This document shows, piece by piece, positions 1-9,441 of a DNA stretch of 64,000 nt (within the stretch, counting starts at the first letter, position 1; every line of letters starts with the position of its first letter). Source of the DNA: Symbiodinium natans (taxonomy: Eukaryota > Sar > Dinophyceae > Suessiales > Symbiodiniaceae); the NCBI GenBank assembly GCA_905221605.1, contig CAJNDS010000591.1, positions 267,001 to 331,000 on the forward strand, read 5' to 3'. Under the pieces are notes generated by a model. It made no database searches, was not told where the DNA came from, and was given only the letters and a program-made list of their open reading frames with translations. The position numbers and the translations under genes are program-made.

Positions 1-40
1 CCTTTGCGGATGCTCCGGGCAGCTAGCAGGCCGCTCGGCC
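1..40 (+). other. Left-edge GC-rich island
   Basis: Open in one frame (PLRMLRAASRPLG) up to a CCCTAAA array. It is cut by the window edge, so it cannot be assessed further. Confidence 0.15.
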
Positions 41-72
41 TAAACCCTAAACCCCAAACCCTAAACCCTAAA

Positions 73-639
73 GGTTTGTAGGGCTTACTTAGGATTTATC
101 TGGTTTCCATATAGGGTTTATTCGGTAAGATGATGGGGTTTAGAAGCCTGCAACGGCGTTTATGGAGGGCTTTGGTCGTGATGTATGGAGTACGCGAAAC
201 CATCGGGACATAACCAACCTGCGGAGCCCCCACCCCGGAAGACATGGTGCGGATTGCTGATAGGGGAGGGCGCAGGCAAAGAAGGGAGCCGGATTAGCAG
301 GTGGCAGAAAGGAGTTTATATAGGGCTTGTATTTGGGGTCTGTAGTTGAGGTCTAGGGTCTCCTTCCCTGAGATTGATTCGATGGGAGGTGTCCGAGTGT
401 AGGACTCTTCTGCTTGATCTTGCGCAGCCCAGGGGGAAACGTCGGATTGTGCCCACCGCCCTCCCCACCACGTGCAAACACTCTGTTCTGGGGAAGTCCC
501 CGACTTACTATGAGCCCCTAAATGCCGCAACCCTGACTAATCCTTCCGAATGAGCTCCAAAACCCCGAAGACCCCCAAGAACCCTGCAAGAACCCCAGCA
601 AGACCCCCCCAGGAACCCCCGCAAGAATCCCCTAAGCCC
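73..639. other. Unassigned spacer
   Basis: Mixed-composition DNA with single TTTAGGG-like words and CCCCAAGAACCC-like runs near 550-640. I see no gene. Confidence 0.4.
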
Positions 640-868
640 TGAGCCCTGAGCCCTAAACCCTAAACCCTAAACCCTAAACCCTAAGCCCTAAACCCTAAAC
701 CCTAAGCCCTAAACCCTAAACCCGAAACCCTAAACCCTAAACCCTAAACCCTAAACCCTAAACCCTAAACCCTAAACCCTCAACCCTAAACCCTAAACCC
801 TAAACCCTAAACCCGAAACCCTAAACCCTAAACCCTAAACCCTAAACCCTAAACCCTAAACCCCAACC
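640..868 (-). repeat. Interstitial telomere array
   Basis: About 30 units of CCCTAAA on the + strand, with scattered CCCTAAG, CCCGAAA and CCCTCAA variants. Confidence 0.95.
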
Positions 869-943
869 CCCCGCCCCTAAACCCGGAGCGAGGCTTCACT
901 GCCTGCCGGCAGAGAGGAGCTTCGCCACCAAGGCATTGCCTCG

Positions 944-1162
944 TACTTAAAGGTTCATGGTACTCATTTTATTATTAACCAATTCTATCTGTACATCTAG
1001 GGTTTAGGGTTTAGGGTTTAGGGTTTAGGGTTTAGGGTTTAGGGGTACATATTAACCAACTATAACTGTACTTATAGCTGTACCTGTAACCATATCAGGG
1101 CACTTAGGAGTCTTGCAAGTGGGTTATAAGTACAGCAGTAGGTACCATGAACCTCCAGGTAG
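944..1162. mobile_element. MITE-like family A, copy 1 (with telomere insert)
   Basis: Starts AGGTTCATGGTAC and ends GGTACCATGAACCTCCAG, inverted ends of one another. The body carries the family's TATAACTGTACTTATA and AAGTACAG motifs. Seven TTTAGGG units (997-1046) interrupt the left half. Confidence 0.65.
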
Positions 1163-1202
1163 TGTAGGGTGTGGATTTACCAGGCACTTCAGGATGGATT
1201 CA

Positions 1203-1311
1203 GGGTTTAGGGTTTAGGGTTTTTTGTTTAGGGTTTAGGGTTTAGGGTTTAGGGTTTAGGGTTTAGGGCTAGGGTTCAGGGTTTAGGGTTTCGGGTTTAG
1301 GGTTTAGGGTC
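1203..1311 (+). repeat. Interstitial telomere array
   Basis: TTTAGGG units broken by TTTTTTG and GGGCTAGGG variants. Confidence 0.9.
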
Positions 1312-1458
1312 AAAGCTTGGGGTACTTAGACTTAGGGTGCTAACAGTCGTGGTTGGCAGTGGGTCGGAGGTCGCGGGCCTTTGCTCACCTGTCTTGGTTG
1401 CAAGCCCGATGAGGTTGAGGGGGAGTAGTGGGGTGTAGAGTGTCTGAAACGCGACACA

Positions 1459-1492
1459 GAGAGCGAGAGAGAGAGAGAGAGAGCGAGACTGA
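1459..1492. repeat. GA microsatellite
   Basis: GAGAGCGAGAGAGAGA run. It creates a Ser/Leu-rich antisense ORF that is not a gene. Confidence 0.8.
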
Positions 1493-1683
1493 GATAGCTA
1501 AGCGAGCGAGGGAGAGGGGCAAAATCCTCAAGCCGTGGCCCCTTCACCACTTATAGGGTCTTGCGGAACGTAGCTGGACATGAAGACATGGTAGGGTTGG
1601 GGATTTGGGCTGTAGGGCGAGCAGAAACTTCGCAAGCGCATGGCGGCAAAACATGTTGGTCTCGCTGGGGACCTGAACAGAAC

Positions 1684-1803
1684 CCTACACCCTAAACCCG
1701 AAACCCTAAACCCTAAACCCTAAACCCTAAACCCTTCAACCTAAACCCTGAATCCCTAGACCCTAGACCCTAAACCCTAAACCCCAAACCCTAAACCCTA
1801 AAC
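1684..1803 (-). repeat. Interstitial telomere array
   Basis: CCCTAAA units with CCCGAAA, CCCTAGA and CCCTTCAA variants. Confidence 0.9.
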
Positions 1804-1808
1804 TGCAG

Positions 1809-1858
1809 GTCGCGTTCGTGAAGAAGATCTACTCCGACGGGACACTGAGCTTGCGGAT
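1809..1858 (+). CDS. Exon-like island
   Basis: CTGCAG acceptor, then an open frame VAFVKKIYSDGTLSLR, then a possible GT donor at 1859. Telomere array directly upstream; no function recognised. Confidence 0.3.
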
Positions 1859-2373
1859 GTAAACCCTAAACCCTAACAAGCTCAAATAGGCCCTGAATAA
1901 GCTTCTATACCCCAAGCCCTAAGGGTTTAGGCTTTGGGGTTTGGAACTTAGGGTTTGCAACCCTGAATCATGCTCCCTTGCACCCCCCCCCTCGTCCCTT
2001 ATGAAGGTCTGGCCCCAGCAAAGTAGACTAGGTGGGTCGCTAGGCCCTCCACCTTCAAAGGCTTATTTTGGGTTTTAAGGTTGGTTTGGGCTTTGTAGCC
2101 CTGAACAGGTTTGAACAAGGTTTAGGGCTTAACCCTCGTTCCAAATTGCGGTGGTCTAGTGTCGAACCTGCAGAGAAGCCTGCAGGACCCTCCCAGAGGA
2201 TGCCCCAAAATGATGCAATTCGAACTTGGGTGTTCAGGTTTAGGGTTTAGGGTTCAGGTGCTGCCGGTAGCCTCCTCAGTCCGTGCTAAATTAAGGGTTT
2301 AGGGTTTAGGCTTGATCCCCACGAAACGCGTTCGGTTCCATTCCCTAAGCCCTAAACCCTTATGGGAGCCCAG

Positions 2374-2456
2374 CGGGCGCCAGGAGCACCTGCCAGAAGT
2401 GCGACTTCGTGTGGAAGCAGCTCCCCAGCTTGCAGCGAACACCCCATGGCCCCTAA
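2374..2456 (+). CDS. Exon-like island, CxxC motif
   Basis: After GCCCAG the frame reads STCQKCDFVWKQLPSLQRTP and reaches TAA at 2454. CQKCDF is a zinc-binding-type CxxC. TTTAGGG array follows at 2483. Confidence 0.3.
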
Positions 2457-2482
2457 ACCCAGAATCCTGAGCCCCGAATTTT

Positions 2483-2578
2483 TGGGTTTAGGGTTTAGGG
2501 TTTAGGGTTTAGGGTTTAGGGTTTAGGGTTTAGGGCTCGTTGCAAAGGGTTTAGGGTTTAGGGTTTAGGGTTTAGGGC
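2483..2578 (+). repeat. Interstitial telomere arrays (two)
   Basis: TTTAGGG at 2483-2535 and 2547-2576, separated by a 12-base break. Confidence 0.9.
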
Positions 2579-3335
2579 CCTGACCCCCCCCGCTTGTTTG
2601 GGGACGCGTCCTCCACATACTGCTTGGAGGTATATGTGTAGTGATCACGAGCGTTATTTCTAAGGAGGGCGACTTGGGTTATCCTTGGTTATGGTTATAG
2701 CTTCGTCGAAACCGTTTTCGCATCTCTGACCTTAGGCAGTTGCAATGGGCCGGCTTGAGGAATTGGGCTGTATGAGCTGCTACCCTAGATGACCCTCTAA
2801 GGTATAGTATAAAAGTATATATATATATATGTGTAGATATGTATTTGTTCATGTGTATATGTATAACACACACACACACACCTTGTATGCATTCCTATAT
2901 ACCGAAGTAGATAGTCTCTGGTTGAATCCAGCTAACCCCAAGTCACCCAACCGTCATGGGGGGTCCAAAGCATTCCCCGCGACAGGGGTACCCGAAATAT
3001 TCCCTGCCTTCTTGCGTAGGCCACTACTGCTCGAAGAAATCTTTGCCATAGAGATCCTGCTTGGTTAGCCATTTCGAGGTTTGAGTCAAGGGGCATATGG
3101 AGGGACACCTAGAAGGACCCTAAAACTTATTCTTCTATAGAACCCTTATGTATACCTTATATAGTCCCTCTTTAGCTAAGTAGCCCCGAATTAAGCCCCA
3201 AAGCACCCCTAAGATTCCTTATACGGGCCCCTCCTTTAGTCAGTTGATTGAGGGTTAGCACAGCAGACTGCCCAATTTGAACAACTACACCGTCAGAACT
3301 TTCCCAAGCACGGCCATCGACCCTACTACAACCAG
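2579..3335. other. Unassigned spacer with TA and CA microsatellites
   Basis: Holds (TA)n at 2814-2830 and (CA)n at 2867-2882, then unique-looking DNA with no telomere repeat. Short ORFs on both strands are not convincing. Confidence 0.4.
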
Positions 3336-3339
3336 CGAC

Positions 3340-3455
3340 CCTAAACCCTAAACCCTTAACCCTAAACCCTAAACCCTAAACCCTGAACCCTGAACCCTAA
3401 ACCCTGAACCCTGAACCCTTAACCCTAAACCCTTAACCCTAAACCCTAAACCCTC
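3340..3455 (-). repeat. Interstitial telomere array, CCCTGAA mixed
   Basis: CCCTAAA alternating with CCCTGAA and CCCTTAA units. Confidence 0.9.
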
Positions 3456-3488
3456 CAACAAAAAGAAGCTACAACGAGCGAGCCCAGG

Positions 3489-3557
3489 ATCCAGAAGGAT
3501 GACCTGGTCGACAAGATCGACCGCACCATCGTGGCCGACGAGCGCTGCTTGACCTGA
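3489..3557 (+). CDS. Exon-like island
   Basis: Follows AGCCCAG. Frame reads IQKDDLVDKIDRTIVADERC and stops at TGA 3555. C-array on the left, poly-G then a TTAGGGG array on the right. Confidence 0.35.
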   Translation: MQKDDLVDKIDRTIVADERCLT

Positions 3558-3560
3558 TGT

Positions 3561-3686
3561 GGGGGGGGGGGGGGGGTAGGGGTTAGGGGTTAGGGGTTAG
3601 GGGTTAGGGGTTAGGGTTTTGGGTTTTGGGTTTTGGGTTTAGGGTTTTGGGTTTAGGGTTTTGGGTTTAGGGTTTGGGGTTTAGGG
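3561..3686 (+). repeat. Poly-G plus variant telomere array
   Basis: G run followed by five TTAGGGG units, then TTTTGGG and TTTAGGG mixed. The variant types are blocked, suggesting local slippage or unequal exchange. Confidence 0.85.
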
Positions 3687-3691
3687 TGGGG

Positions 3692-3795
3692 GGGAAGCTC
3701 TTTTGACTTGGCAAGTCTACCTAGATATCCCCTAGAAACCTGATTAGAATGCCCGTAACCCACCTTACTAGCCGAAAGCGGCTTCCAAGTAGGGT
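3692..3795. mobile_element. MITE-like family G, copy 1
   Basis: Shares CTTTTGACTTGGC, ATATCCCCTAGA, TTACTAGCC and GGCTTCCAAGTAG with 51181-51299. The CTTTTGACTT end is partly the reverse complement of the other end of the second copy. Confidence 0.5.
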
Positions 3796-3945
3796 TTAGG
3801 GGGAGGGGTGTAGTGTAGTCCCATGCTTCTCCTCCTCGTCTAAGTAGCGTGCAGAGGCTTGTTGTTGCAGGGTGCGCACCTTCAGGCATGGGGGCCCGCT
3901 TAAGGCTCAGCGAGAGCCCCTCGTATTCCCAATCAAAACTGCATT

Positions 3946-4263
3946 CCCTAAACCCTAAACCCTAAACCCTAAAAACCCTAAAAAAAAAACCCAAAAAACC
4001 CTAAAAACCCTAAACCCTAAACCCTATAAACTATAAACTATAAACCCTAAACCCTAAACCCTATAAACCCTATAAACCCTATAAACCCAGTAAACCCTGT
4101 AAACCCTATAAACCCTATAAACCCTATAAACCCTAATCCATAAACCCTATAAACCCTAAACCCTATAAACCCTATAAACCCTATAAACCCTATAAACCCT
4201 ATAAACCCTATAAACCCTATAAACCCTAAACCCTATAAACCCTAAACCCTAAACCCTAAACCC
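3946..4263 (-). repeat. Telomere array with CCCTATAAA 9-mer block
   Basis: CCCTAAA units at both ends enclose about 20 units of the 9-base variant CCCTATAAA, including one CCCAGTAAA and one CCCTGTAAA. Confidence 0.9.
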
Positions 4264-4270
4264 CTGGCAA

Positions 4271-4349
4271 GGCGACCCTTCCTCGGAGGGCATCGTCCTG
4301 GCACGGAAGCACAAGGCAACCAGCCCATCGAATCGGAGCGTTTCCGAAG
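4271..4349 (+). CDS. Exon-like island
   Basis: Frame reads DPSSEGIVLARKHKATSPSN then RSVSE and ends at GAAG|GTTTCT. C-array on the left, G-array from 4362. Confidence 0.3.
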
Positions 4350-4399
4350 GTTTCTAGGAATGTTTAGGGTTCAGGGTTTAGGGTTTAGGGTTCAGGGCC

Positions 4400-5080
4400 T
4401 GGGGTTCAGGGTTTAGGTAGGCCCCTGGGATAGTTTACATTTTCCCTTATGTGGTTTAACAGGGTCAGATTTTATGGACTTTTTTTGTTCAGAGGGTTGT
4501 AAGGGCCATCCTAGATAGGGTTTGGGGGTTACCCCTTCTGTGCCCCAAAGGGCCCTAAACCCTAAACCCTAAGCCCTAAAAGGTGTTCCAGGCAGGGAGC
4601 TTTGGCTTGGTTTGAGGGCTCTGCTCGGAGAGCACCAGCAGCCCGGAACCATCTGCACTCCTGAATCCCAAAGGTTTCGGGTGTAAGGTCTAGGGTCCTA
4701 GGCCGTAAGCCCTAAACCCTAAGCTTACGGCCCTAAACCCTAAGCCCTAAACCCTCGTTATCCTGGTATATCCTCATTCAGAAGTGTGAGGGTCGATGTT
4801 TGAGAAGCTGAGTCCAGGTGCAGCGAGCGCCTTTCTTCGTGGTGGTGGACGACGCCAAGCCAGAGGCGGGGCGTTCTTTGGACTCCCTTCTCCCCCACCC
4901 CCCCCCCCCACCCCCAGGAATGAAGGCTAGAAGGTTAGTGTTTAGGGTTTAGGGTCCAAGGGCTCTCGGGAACCTTGGGGGAGGGGAGTGTATGAGCTTC
5001 GGCAATCGGGTAAGTTGGAATGGGGCCTTGGGTGTTTTTTTGGAGGGCTTGGCTCGGCTTGCCTCCTGACGTAGGGACTG
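4400..5080. other. Spacer with short mixed telomere words
   Basis: Contains an AT-rich block (4430-4530) related to 5935-6010, brief C- and G-type telomere words at 4553, 4710-4755 and 4940, and a poly-C run at 4892-4915. No gene seen. Confidence 0.35.
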
Positions 5081-5085
5081 AGAGA

Positions 5086-5139
5086 ATGAGGCACCCTATA
5101 TCCCCCTACATATACCCTTTAAGGGAGTATAGAGGGTCC
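5086..5139. mobile_element. MITE-like family F, copy 1 (left part)
   Basis: GAATGAGGCACCCTATATCC, then CATATACCC, then GGGAGTATAGAGGGTCCC. Its right end TCATTCCC has expanded into the neighbouring minisatellite. Confidence 0.45.
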
Positions 5140-5278
5140 CTCATTCCCTCATTCCCTCATTCCCTCATTCCCTCATTCCCTCATTCCCTCATTCCCTCAT
5201 TCCCTCATTCCCTCATTCCCTCATTCCCTCATTCCCTCATTCCCTCATTCCCTCATTCCCTCATTCCCTCATTCCCTA
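5140..5278 (+). repeat. 8-bp minisatellite TCATTCCC
   Basis: About 17 near-perfect tandem units. Because 8 is not a multiple of 3, the period in protein is 8 residues (SLIPSFPH), making a spurious 106-codon ORF. Confidence 0.95.
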
Positions 5279-5383
5279 CCAACCTTAAGGGAGGGGAGTT
5301 CAAGGGGGGTGGCACCTCGGGGAAGCTTAGGGAGCCTTAGGGAGTATTGGGGAGTATGAGGGAACCTTGGGTGAGATTTGGGT

Positions 5384-5448
5384 TTAGGGTTTAGGGTTTA
5401 GGGCTTAGGGTTTAGGGTTAGGGTTTAGGGTTTAGGGTTAGGGTTCCC
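5384..5448 (+). repeat. Interstitial telomere array
   Basis: TTTAGGG with several one-base-short TTAGGG units. Confidence 0.9.
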
Positions 5449-5599
5449 CCCTCTCCTACCCTATAATGACTGGTGGTTTACCTTACATGGTTTTGCTTAG
5501 TGGGACCCTCAACCCTAAAACCCTAAACCCTAAACCCTACAATGGTTTGGGCCAGTGGGCCGAAGAGCCTCTGAGAACCTTAGGGGGAAAGCTTCTCCT

Positions 5600-5794
5600 A
5601 CTTGGCGGTTCATGGTACCTGCTAGCCAATGATAACTGTACTTCTAACCCACTTATAAGCCCCTTAAGTGCCCTGGTATGGTTATAAGTACAGTTACAAG
5701 CACAGTTATAGTTGGTTAATACGTGCCCCTAAACCCTAAATCCTAAACCCTCAACCCCTAAGCACAGTTCATAAGTACCATGAACCTCAAAGTA
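5600..5794. mobile_element. MITE-like family A, copy 2 (with C-array insert)
   Basis: CTTGGCGGTTCATGGTACC to AAGTACCATGAACCTCAAAG. The centre has ACTTATAAGCCCCTTAAGTG. CCCTAAA-type units (about 5728-5760) are inserted near the right end. Confidence 0.7.
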
Positions 5795-5808
5795 TGCCAA
5801 GTACCCAG

Positions 5809-5865
5809 GAGGAGAAGATCTACGACGTCTACTTCAAGCTCAAGACCGGGCCTCAAGCATCTTCG
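5809..5865 (+). CDS. Exon-like island
   Basis: ACCCAG acceptor, frame EEKIYDVYFKLKTGPQASS, donor TCG|GTTCCT at 5866. G-array follows at 5881. Confidence 0.35.
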
Positions 5866-5880
5866 GTTCCTGCTAGAGAG

Positions 5881-6115
5881 TTAGGGTTTGGGGTTTGGGG
5901 TTTGGGGTTTAGGGTTTAGGGCCCTTGGGATGTTCTGTATTTTCCCTTGTTGGGTTCAAGAGGATCATATTCATGAATATTTTTAAGAGGGTTCTAGGGC
6001 CCTCCCAGGAGAATGCAGGAGTTCGCAGCCACGGTTCTTGCAATAGTGCGCCCCAACTCCCTGTATTCCCTACAGCCTAAACCCTAAACCCCAAACCCTA
6101 AACCCTAAACCCTAC
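5881..6115. other. G-array, AT-rich spacer, C-array
   Basis: TTTGGGG/TTTAGGG at 5881-5925, a spacer related to 4420-4530, then CCCTAAA at 6070-6115: the G-then-C order typical between islands. Confidence 0.6.
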
Positions 6116-6682
6116 AAACCATGGAAGCCTTATACCCATTGTTAGCTTTAGGGTTTTAGGTGGGGCGTTCGGGGTTTCTCAAGGGATTAAAGGAGGGAGC
6201 CTTATGAGGGACCTTAGGGGTTTAGGGTTTAGGGCATTTGGGGGGGGTAGGAGGGGGTATTTAGGGGCTGCTTAGGTATATAGGGACCATGTAAGGTATG
6301 TATAGGGGCTATATACTTTGTGGTACTTTACTGTAACTTTAGATCCTTACCTTTTTGGGGTTTATTGGGTTTCTTATTAAGGCAGCTAAAAGTTTAATTT
6401 ATAGCTACCCTCCTGAGTGCAGCCAAGTATAGTGGAATAAGCTTAAGGGTCCTGTTTAGGGCTTAGGGCTTACGGTTTAGGGCTTGGGCTGAGGGTTAAG
6501 TGGGCTCAAGCGTTCACACCGACAAGGCCCCCTCCGAGCTCAGTTTTTTCCGTCCTTATTCCCTACTGTGGGGTTTAGGGTTTAGGGTTTAGGGGGACAT
6601 CCAGACCTGATCCTTAAGCTATGAAGCTCATGGTATATGCTTACATATAAGCTTATGTAATCATTGCAATCCTTAGTTCTTT
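6116..6682. other. Spacer upstream of the RCC1-like gene
   Basis: Mostly AT-richer DNA with few telomere words (6215, 6470, 6575). A TTTTTT run at 6543 could serve as a dinoflagellate TTTT-type core promoter, but position alone does not show this. Confidence 0.3.
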
Positions 6683-6715
6683 ATCACCCCCCCCTCCCCC
6701 CCCCTATCCCCCCAG
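6683..6715 (+). promoter_or_regulatory. Pyrimidine tract + AG, probable SL trans-splice acceptor
   Basis: An almost pure C/T run ends in CCCAG at 6715, 15 bases before the ATG at 6731. Dinoflagellate mRNAs receive a spliced leader at such acceptors, so this probably sets the 5' end of the mRNA and a very short 5' UTR. Confidence 0.6.
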
Positions 6716-6730
6716 TCATGCAGACTCTGT

Positions 6731-8062
6731 ATGTCCTCGGCCGCGTTTCTCACGCTGGAGGTGAGCTTGCTCAGTGGCAAGACCACATCACTGGAAGCAG
6801 GACTGCATGAGTCGATCGAAGCATTGAGGAGCAGAGCACAGAAGCAGCTGGCAGTTGGCAGGGGCAGACTCTTCAACTCCTCCGGGGCCCTTCTGGATGG
6901 AGCAGCCACGCTTGAGGAATGTAGGTTGCAGAGTGGCGATGTGCTGACCTTGCAGGTAAGCAGCCTTCGCGTTCGCGGAAACCAAAAAGCTTTTGCTGCC
7001 CTACTTGGCGATGGGTCGGTTGTGACTTGGGGCGATCCGGGTCATGGCGGGAACAGCAGTGCTGTTCAGGATCAGCTGAAGGACGTGAAGCAAATCCAGG
7101 CTACAAAGTTGGCGTTTGCTGCCATTCTGAGTGATGGGTCTGTTGTGACCTGGGGCAATCGTCACTATGGTGGCGACAGCTGCTCTGTGCAACGCCAGCT
7201 CAAGAATGTTCAGCAGATCCAAGCTAGCAACCTGGCGTTTGCTGCCATTCTGGGCGATGGGTCTGTTGTGACCTGGGGCGATCCTGAAGGTGGTGGTGAC
7301 AGCAGTGCTGTAAACGATCGGCTGAAGGACGTGAAACAGATCCAAACTTCCAAGGCCGCTTTCGCAGCAATTCTGGGCGATGGGTCTGTCGTGACCTGGG
7401 GCCATGCTGCATATGGTGGCGACAGCAGTGCTGTGCGAGCTCAACTGAAAGACGTGAGGCAGATCCAAGCGTTTCAGCACACCTTTGCTGCCATTCTGGG
7501 CGATGGGTCCGTTGTGACCTGGGGCCTTGCTGAAAGAGGTGTCGACAGGAGTGCCGTGCAGCATCGAGTCAAGGACATGCAGCAGGTCCGATCTAGCAGC
7601 GGGGCTTTTGCTGCCATTCTGCGCGATGGGTCTGTTGTGACCTGGGGCAATCCCAAGCGAGGTGGTGACAGCAGTGCCGTCCAAGAACAGTTGGAGGATG
7701 TGAAGCAGTTGCAAGCTACCGAAATGGCTTTTGCCGCCATCCTGGGTGACGGCTCTGTAGTGACCTGGGGTTCTCCTGACAGGGGTGGCGACAGCAGTGC
7801 TGTTAAAGACCAGCTTGCGGAAGTGCAGGAGATCCAAGCTAGCCGCGCAGCATTTGCAGCTCTTCTGGGCGATGGTTCTGTCGTGACCTGGGGGGTTCCG
7901 GAGTGTGGCGGCGACAGCAGTGATGTGCAAGATCGGCTGCAGAAGGTGCAGCAGATTCAAGCTACCGACGCGGCTTTTGCTGCCATTCTTCGCGACGGGT
8001 CTCTTGTGACCTGGGGCAAGCCTTCCTTTGGCGGCGACAGTAGAGCTGTGCGTTGGTGGTGA
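6731..8062 (+). CDS. Ubiquitin-like domain + RCC1-like 41-aa repeat protein
   Basis: 443 codons, ATG to TGA. Residues about 5-77 resemble ubiquitin (LTLEVSLLSGKTTSLEA near the N-terminus, then RLFNSSGALLDGAATLEEC, then GDVLTLQV). From residue 87 there are eight full units and one partial unit of exactly 41 residues (123 bp), each with the core FAAILGDGSVVTWG, a GGDSSAV segment and a KDVKQIQA-like tail. GDGSVVTWG is the recognisable RCC1-repeat core, although classical RCC1 blades are nearer 51 residues, so a propeller-like fold is inference. Proteins of this layout are common in symbiotic dinoflagellates and often labelled HERC/RCC1-like; a regulatory or ubiquitin-linked role is only inferred. 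The start follows a strong pyrimidine-rich AG acceptor, and an upstream ATG at 6718 is out of frame. Oddities: a consensus donor CAG|GTAAGC at 6956 lies exactly between the two domains, and the ninth unit stops at AVRWW where TGGTGAGT could be another donor. Either the frame is read through or further exons follow. Confidence 0.85.
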   Translation: MSSAAFLTLEVSLLSGKTTSLEAGLHESIEALRSRAQKQLAVGRGRLFNSSGALLDGAATLEECRLQSGDVLTLQVSSLRVRGNQKAFAALLGDGSVVTWGDPGHGGNSSAVQDQLKDVKQIQATKLAFAAILSDGSVVTWGNRHYGGDSCSVQRQLKNVQQIQASNLAFAAILGDGSVVTWGDPEGGGDSSAVNDRLKDVKQIQTSKAAFAAILGDGSVVTWGHAAYGGDSSAVRAQLKDVRQIQAFQHTFAAILGDGSVVTWGLAERGVDRSAVQHRVKDMQQVRSSSGAFAAILRDGSVVTWGNPKRGGDSSAVQEQLEDVKQLQATEMAFAAILGDGSVVTWGSPDRGGDSSAVKDQLAEVQEIQASRAAFAALLGDGSVVTWGVPECGGDSSDVQDRLQKVQQIQATDAAFAAILRDGSLVTWGKPSFGGDSRAVRWW

Positions 8063-8479
8063 GTAGGCGCCACGGCTTTCCAGACCATGTGTTATAGTCA
8101 TGCAGGACATACCATATTCTCTACATTCTAAACTCTACAACATATACACTGTACTATACTTATGTAGAGCAAGCTGACTCTTGCTGCACTGGCCACAGAC
8201 TGCCCCGCTCTGAGGCGGCATTGCATCGGGAAAAGAGGGAACTAGGGAATTATGGCTCTACACACGGCAGGAGGGGGGGGGGGTGGTATACTGATTTAGG
8301 GTTTTTGGGTTAGGGTACTTTGCCTGCAGAAAAGAGCAAGATGAATGGGAAAGGGTCTAAGGCGCGTTAAGGGTGCACGCCGCTTCACAGGATTTCGGGG
8401 CATTCGATTTTTGCTGTTGCAGTCAGCCAGTACCCCGTGTCCTGAGAAAGGTTAGCGAAGCAATCCTTTCCGAATTAGT
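8063..8479. other. 3' flank of the RCC1-like gene
   Basis: No further RCC1-type unit is visible. A poly-G run lies at 8272-8282 and one telomere-like stretch at 8296-8315. No clear polyadenylation signal. Confidence 0.35.
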
Positions 8480-8593
8480 CTAGGATGCCCAGTACTACCC
8501 TTTTTCCCTTTTTTGGGGGCTCTAGGTTCCCTTATAAACCCCTTTTAGGAAGAAAGGGCACCCTTTTTAATCCTAGGATACTGGGCAACCTAG
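8480..8593. mobile_element. MITE-like family C, copy 1
   Basis: CTAGGATGCCCAGTA at the left, TACTGGGCAACCTAG at the right (imperfect inverted ends). The body has CCCTTTTTTGGGGGCTCTAG and AAGGGCACCCTTTTT palindromic pieces. Near-identical to 11714-11828. Confidence 0.75.
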
Positions 8594-8705
8594 TAGTGGG
8601 TGATGTATGGTGATGTTATGCTCTTGCTGAGGTGATCGTTTAAATAAGCGAAAGCCAAGGCTAACAGCCGCACCCGACTTACCCGATGTCCACCACATAC
8701 AGCAG

Positions 8706-8775
8706 AACCCTAAACCCTAAGCCCGAAACCCTAAACCCTAAACCCTATACCCTAAACCCTAAACCCTAAACCCCC
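8706..8775 (-). repeat. Interstitial telomere array
   Basis: Nine CCCTAAA-type units. Confidence 0.9.
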
Positions 8776-8902
8776 ATGGTGTCTGGATTAAACAGCGACA
8801 CGGTTTGCCTGGACAAGGGGCGGGAGGCAAGCGCTGCGGTTTTACTGTACTTGAAGGTGCTGACGATCCTGCTTGCAACTACTCATGAACTTCGAAGTAT
8901 AG
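8776..8902 (+). CDS. Exon-like island with ATG
   Basis: ATG at 8776 opens MVSGLNSDTVCLDKGREASA then AVLLYLKVLTILLATTHEL, hydrophobic in its second half. C-arrays on both sides. Unknown. Confidence 0.3.
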
Positions 8903-8975
8903 GCCCTAAACCCTAAACCCTAAACCCTAAACCCTAAACCCTAAACCCTAAACCCTAAACCCTAAACCCTAAACC
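8903..8975 (-). repeat. Interstitial telomere array
   Basis: Ten CCCTAAA units. Confidence 0.95.
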
Positions 8976-9075
8976 TTAGGGCAGCACGACTTGTTGAGTT
9001 CTCTGGGACCCCTCGTTTGAATGCAAGCTCTTGGGCTGCCAACTGGAATAAAAGGGGTTTCAGGGTTTTGGGCTC

Positions 9076-9235
9076 AGTGGGGTTTAGGGTTTAGGGTTTA
9101 GGGTTTAGTGTTTAGGGTTTAGGGTTTAGGGTTTAGGGCTCAATAGGGTTGAGGGTTAGGGTTGAGAGGGTTTAGGGTTCAGGGCTTAGGGGGTTTAGGG
9201 TCCAGGGTTTAGGGTCTCAACAGGGTTGAGGGTTA
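9076..9235 (+). repeat. Interstitial telomere array, degenerate
   Basis: TTTAGGG with GGTTGAGGG and GGCTCAATAGGG breaks. Confidence 0.85.
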
Positions 9236-9241
9236 CGAGAG

Positions 9242-9441
9242 GGCTTGCTGGGATTTAGGGTTTGTTTAGTCGCAAGTGGTGTTTCGATGTCAGAATGTGC
9301 TGTTGGGTTTGGGGCTTTGGGGTCAGTGTCACCCGAAACGCTGAGGAAGGACGTTTTCGATCAGGAGTCTGGGGAGAAGGAGAAGAACGAGGAGATCATT
9401 CGAGGTGCCAGGGCGGCTGTGGAGCTAGTTTTGCTCAACCT
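9242..9441 (+). CDS. Exon-like island
   Basis: Open frame from ATG 9245 including SPETLRKDVFDQESGEKEKN then EEIIRGARAAVELVLLN. The charged stretch looks protein-like. G-array left, C-array right. Confidence 0.3.

Noticed and set aside
640-868. A true chromosome end
   Set aside because: Arrays are short, degenerate, in both orientations and followed by unique DNA throughout.
3065-3091. Resemblance to the dinoflagellate spliced leader (TAGCCATTT then TCAAG)
   Set aside because: The middle does not match the leader; too short and gapped to call a relic.
5020-5340. 106-codon plus-strand ORF with SLIPSFPH repeats
   Set aside because: Produced by the TCATTCCC minisatellite.
7001-8110. Long minus-strand ORF (369 codons)
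   Set aside because: Antisense shadow of the repeated RCC1-like gene; its period just mirrors the 123-bp unit.
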